A stretch of 64,000 nucleotides of DNA. It comes from Phragmitibacter sp965284365 (GTDB lineage: Bacteria > Verrucomicrobiota > Verrucomicrobiia > Verrucomicrobiales > Verrucomicrobiaceae). Where the stretch lies: positions 1,674,001 to 1,738,000 of the forward strand of contig OZ260079.1 in assembly GCA_965284365.1 (NCBI GenBank). Reading direction: 5' to 3'. The notes beneath the pieces are model-generated. The model ran no database searches and was not told the DNA's origin. It saw only the letters and a list, made by a program, of their open reading frames with translations. The position numbers were made by a program, and so were the translations under genes. Every line of letters starts with the position of its first letter. Position 1 is the stretch's first letter. Of the stretch, positions 61,344-64,000 are shown one piece after another.

Positions 61344-63299
61344 ATGGGCCCCTCCTTGATTCAGTCCCTTATTCCGATATTCGGCCTGCTCGCTTTCGCT
61401 GCACCGGCGAAGGCAGCTTGGAGGGAAAGTTTCAGCAACGCGCTGCGCGTTGCCCATGCCGATTTGAAACGGACGGAGGTGGAGCTTGCAAAAATGGGGG
61501 AACCAATGATCGGAAACACGGTTCCAGAATTGGGCATCCAGCACATTATGCTTGCGGAGCCGCCACCAGAGTCGCCTTTTGTGCAGGTTGATTTAGGCGA
61601 GCGCAGGCGATTGGATATGGTGGCACTGGTGCCTGCGGTAGTGGATTTTCAGGGCGTGAAGCAGTCACCTTACGCCTTTCCGATTCGATTTCGGTTGGAT
61701 GCCTCGGACGATAAGGAGTTTGGGACTTTCACACCCATATTGGTGCGGACAGAGGTGGACTTTGGGCTAAATGAGGTGGCTCCTGTGGTAATTCACCCGA
61801 ACGGGATCAAGGCACGGTATCTACGGCTCACGGTGACGAAACTGGCGCAAGTAGAGGGCCGTTGGACCTTTGCACTGGCAGAACTGATGGTGCTGGACGG
61901 AAATCGCAACGTGGCGCTTGGTGCGCCTGTCTTGCACAAGGGTGGAACCGGGCTGCCGCCGCGGTGGATGAGCCATCATTTCACGGATGGCCGCACACCG
62001 CTCGGTCCGCCGATTGATCGTTCCTCAGTTCCAGAGTTAGATGCATTGTTTGCCAGTATTCATGGAGAGGTGCTCCAACCGTGGATGGGCGTGGATCTGG
62101 GCTCTGTGATGCCGCTGGATGAGGTTCGCTTACATCCTCTGCATGCTCGCCAAGGCGCGGACGTGCCCGGGTTTGCGTTTCCTTCACGCTTCCGCGTCGA
62201 GGTGGCTCAAGCATCTGACTTTAGCAATGCAGTAGTGATTCATGAGGCGGACGAGGACTACCCGAACCCCGGCAACAATGCGGTGGTGATCGCCGGGACC
62301 GGGCACGCAGGCCGCTATGTGCGTGTGGTGATGACAGCGCAGAGAACGAAGAGACTGGAGGCGTTTGCGCTGTCGGAGCTGGAAGTTTATTCCCAGGGCA
62401 AAAAGGTGTCACAAGGTGTGCCCGGGTTGTCCTCGGGTGATCCGCGACGCGAGCAGCCCAGGCCGCTGAGTTTGCTCACGGATGGCCACACCAGCTTTGG
62501 TCGGCTGCTAGAGCTGCCTCAGTGGTTGGCGCGTTGGGAGAGCCGACAAGCGCTGCAGGCACGCGTGGCCGATCTGACCTCGCATATTCATGTCCTGAAT
62601 GACGAAGCTCAAAACCGGGCTGTGATCATTTTCACTACGCTCGGCTTGGGCATTGCGGGTCTGGTGGGCTTGCTTTTCTGGCGTTCGCATCGTCGTCATG
62701 TGCGGGAGCGTGAAGAATTTCGCGCGCAGATCGCCCGCGACATGCATGACGAGATCGGAAGCAACCTCGCCGGAATCGCTGTCATCAGCGAAACGTCAGC
62801 ATTGCAGGCAGATGCGACCGCAGAGGACTGGAGTGAGATCAATCGCATCGCCCACGAAACTACCGATGCGATGCGCGAGATGCTGTGGCTCGTAGGCGCG
62901 CGGCAAGAGTCCGGCATCGACCTCATGGAGCATCTGCAGCGGGTGGCGAAACGTTTGCTGCCAAACCATGAAGTGTGCTGGAAACACCTCGCCAACGATC
63001 TGCCGGTAAGCTGGCCTATGGAGTCCCGTCGGCAAGTGTTTCTCTTCTTCAAAGAAGCCCTGACCAACATCCAACGTCATGCCAAGGGAAGCCGGGTGAA
63101 CCTTTCCGCAAGTGTGATAGCCGCCAACTTCGTGCTCATTATCCAAGACAGCGGACATGGCTTCGATCCCCAAGCTCCCGCTGGCGGCATGGGCCTCAAA
63201 AACCTCGACGAGAGAGCGAAGCAACTTGGCGGTACCTTCGCGATTCAATCCTCCGCTCAAGGCACCACACTCACACTGCAAGTACCACTCCCCGTCTGA
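61344..63299 (+). CDS. Sensor histidine kinase with two discoidin-like extracellular domains
   Basis: 651 aa. Signal/transmembrane start (LIQSLIPIFGLLAFAAPAKA), then two periplasmic F5/8 type C-like sandwiches of about 150 residues each (AELMVLDGNRNVALGAP ends the first; ALSELEVYSQGKK ends the second). A membrane span (FTTLGLGIAGLVGLLFW, about residue 435-451) and a coiled-coil linker lead to the HisKA_3 domain with His468 in RDMHDEIGSNLAG. The ATPase has FFKEALTNIQRHA and GMGLKNLDERAKQLGG. It phosphorylates the adjacent NarL-type regulator. Carbohydrate sensing is plausible from the discoidin domains. Confidence 0.88.
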   Translation: MGPSLIQSLIPIFGLLAFAAPAKAAWRESFSNALRVAHADLKRTEVELAKMGEPMIGNTVPELGIQHIMLAEPPPESPFVQVDLGERRRLDMVALVPAVVDFQGVKQSPYAFPIRFRLDASDDKEFGTFTPILVRTEVDFGLNEVAPVVIHPNGIKARYLRLTVTKLAQVEGRWTFALAELMVLDGNRNVALGAPVLHKGGTGLPPRWMSHHFTDGRTPLGPPIDRSSVPELDALFASIHGEVLQPWMGVDLGSVMPLDEVRLHPLHARQGADVPGFAFPSRFRVEVAQASDFSNAVVIHEADEDYPNPGNNAVVIAGTGHAGRYVRVVMTAQRTKRLEAFALSELEVYSQGKKVSQGVPGLSSGDPRREQPRPLSLLTDGHTSFGRLLELPQWLARWESRQALQARVADLTSHIHVLNDEAQNRAVIIFTTLGLGIAGLVGLLFWRSHRRHVREREEFRAQIARDMHDEIGSNLAGIAVISETSALQADATAEDWSEINRIAHETTDAMREMLWLVGARQESGIDLMEHLQRVAKRLLPNHEVCWKHLANDLPVSWPMESRRQVFLFFKEALTNIQRHAKGSRVNLSASVIAANFVLIIQDSGHGFDPQAPAGGMGLKNLDERAKQLGGTFAIQSSAQGTTLTLQVPLPV

Positions 63300-63336
63300 T
63301 TGCGATATTCGTCTCCCGATCTCGTCATCCCCCACC

Positions 63337-63978
63337 ATGCCTAGCATCTGGATCATTGAAGACAACGCCACCTTTCGCCGGGGCACGGAACGTGCGCTCA
63401 CCATGAAGCCTCATGCGCATGAGGTGCGGGCGTTCATGAACTGCGAGGATGCAATCGCCGCGCTGAAGTCAGCCGCCTTGCCCGATGTGATCCTGCTTGA
63501 TGTCGGCCTGCCCGGCATGGATGGCATTGAGGGTATTGCGCATCTGAAAAGTCGTGCCCCAGCTGCCAGCATCCTCATTCTCACCGTGTTTGAGGATGAC
63601 GACAAGATCTTCCGCGCCATCTGCGCCGGTGCCTCCGGCTACCTTTTGAAATCAGAGCCTATGGCGCAGGTCATCACCGCCATCGATCAAGCCATCGCCG
63701 GCGGCTCACCGATGAACCCACGTATCGCCAGTCGCGTGCTTGCCATGTTCACGAAGCTAGCCCCCGTGAAGAAGGACTACGGCCTTGATGAGAGGGAGCA
63801 GGCGGTCTTGAAATGCATGGTCGCAGGGATGGCGCGCAAACAAATCGCCGCCGCTACAGCCCTCAATCCTCACACGGCTGACTATGTCACCCGCAGCATC
63901 TACCGCAAACTCCACGTCAACTGCGCGACCGCCGCCGTGTCGAAAGCGGTGGCAGAGAGGTTAGTAGTGGATCGGTAA
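63337..63978 (+). CDS. NarL/FixJ-family response regulator
   Basis: 213 aa from the ATG at 63337; starts further upstream would lie inside the kinase gene. Receiver domain with IEDNATFRRG, phosphoacceptor Asp55 in VILLDVGLPGMDG, and LTVFEDDDKIFRAICAGASG. The C-terminal helix-turn-helix has LDEREQAVLKCMVAGMARKQ and DYVTRSIYRKLHV as in LuxR-type regulators. It lies 37 bp after the sensor kinase and is its likely partner. Preceded by CTCGTCATCCCCCACC, with no Shine-Dalgarno site. Confidence 0.93.
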   Translation: MPSIWIIEDNATFRRGTERALTMKPHAHEVRAFMNCEDAIAALKSAALPDVILLDVGLPGMDGIEGIAHLKSRAPAASILILTVFEDDDKIFRAICAGASGYLLKSEPMAQVITAIDQAIAGGSPMNPRIASRVLAMFTKLAPVKKDYGLDEREQAVLKCMVAGMARKQIAAATALNPHTADYVTRSIYRKLHVNCATAAVSKAVAERLVVDR

Positions 63979-64000
63979 GCCCGCTTGGTGGTTATCGCCC

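Noticed and set aside
1..64000. Insertion sequences, prophage genes or an intact undescribed defence system
   Set aside because: No transposase, integrase, phage structural gene or multigene defence cassette was recognisable; the only conflict-related loci are degraded or single genes.

Overview
The window reads as a stretch of core chromosome from a member of the Verrucomicrobiota, probably Verrucomicrobiales. This is inferred from gene content and protein style: a DUF1080 protein, a discoidin-domain sensor kinase, an XseB-Dxs pair, a solo McsA-like protein and few Shine-Dalgarno sites. The species cannot be fixed from the sequence alone. Base composition looks moderately GC-rich and even. 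No insertion sequence, prophage or CRISPR array was seen.

Layout. 0.1-1.2 kb: a CcsA/HemX-type membrane protein and a small zinc-ribbon membrane protein. 1.4-14.8 kb, all on the minus strand: the transcription/translation block tRNA-Thr, tuf, tRNA-Trp, secE, nusG, rplK, rplA, rplJ, rplL, rpoB, rpoC. It has a promoter-like element ahead of tRNA-Thr and a terminator-like attenuator between rplL and rpoB. 15-18.3 kb: a Ser/Thr kinase, a LolD-type ABC ATPase, a class IV aminotransferase and McsA. 18.4-19.2 kb is a small accessory island: a decayed UPF0175/DUF3368 toxin-antitoxin pair facing an Imm50-like gene. 19.2-24.9 kb: aroC, rnc, tRNA-His, a DUF1802 protein, alr and a sigma-54 response regulator. 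25-32 kb: a GT-C-like membrane protein, xseB, dxs, mnmG and trmD. 32-40.3 kb, minus strand: gltB, glgX, pyk.

40-60 kb is a mixed housekeeping and envelope region. It holds an alpha/beta hydrolase, rpsT, an FHA protein, tRNA-Val, ispH, an L,D-transpeptidase, a DUF1080 protein, an EEP-family phosphodiesterase, a YggS/PLPBP protein, a D-Ala-D-Ala carboxypeptidase, a parvulin, a large membrane protein, an MFS transporter, a PfkB kinase, ymdB, an amidase, an epimerase, aroK and a CPBP protease, ending at tRNA-Leu. Just beyond tRNA-Leu lies the frameshifted C-terminal remnant of a type I restriction subunit (HsdR). The window ends with a discoidin-domain histidine kinase and its NarL-type response regulator.

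How the genes fit together. Dxs and IspH are the first and last enzymes of the MEP isoprenoid pathway. AroC and AroK belong to the shikimate pathway. Alr, the L,D-transpeptidase, the carboxypeptidase and the amidase all act on peptidoglycan. MnmG, TrmD, five tRNAs and RNase III serve RNA maturation. GltB, GlgX and Pyk run in one direction and join nitrogen assimilation to glycogen breakdown and lower glycolysis.

The most notable signals not explained by ordinary coding are: two parS-like palindromes, one inside mnmG and one just upstream; the rplL-rpoB attenuator; two decayed defence/TA loci; a dispersed non-coding repeat; and C/A-rich, Shine-Dalgarno-poor leaders on many highly expressed genes. 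I did not find a convincing intact, undescribed multigene system.
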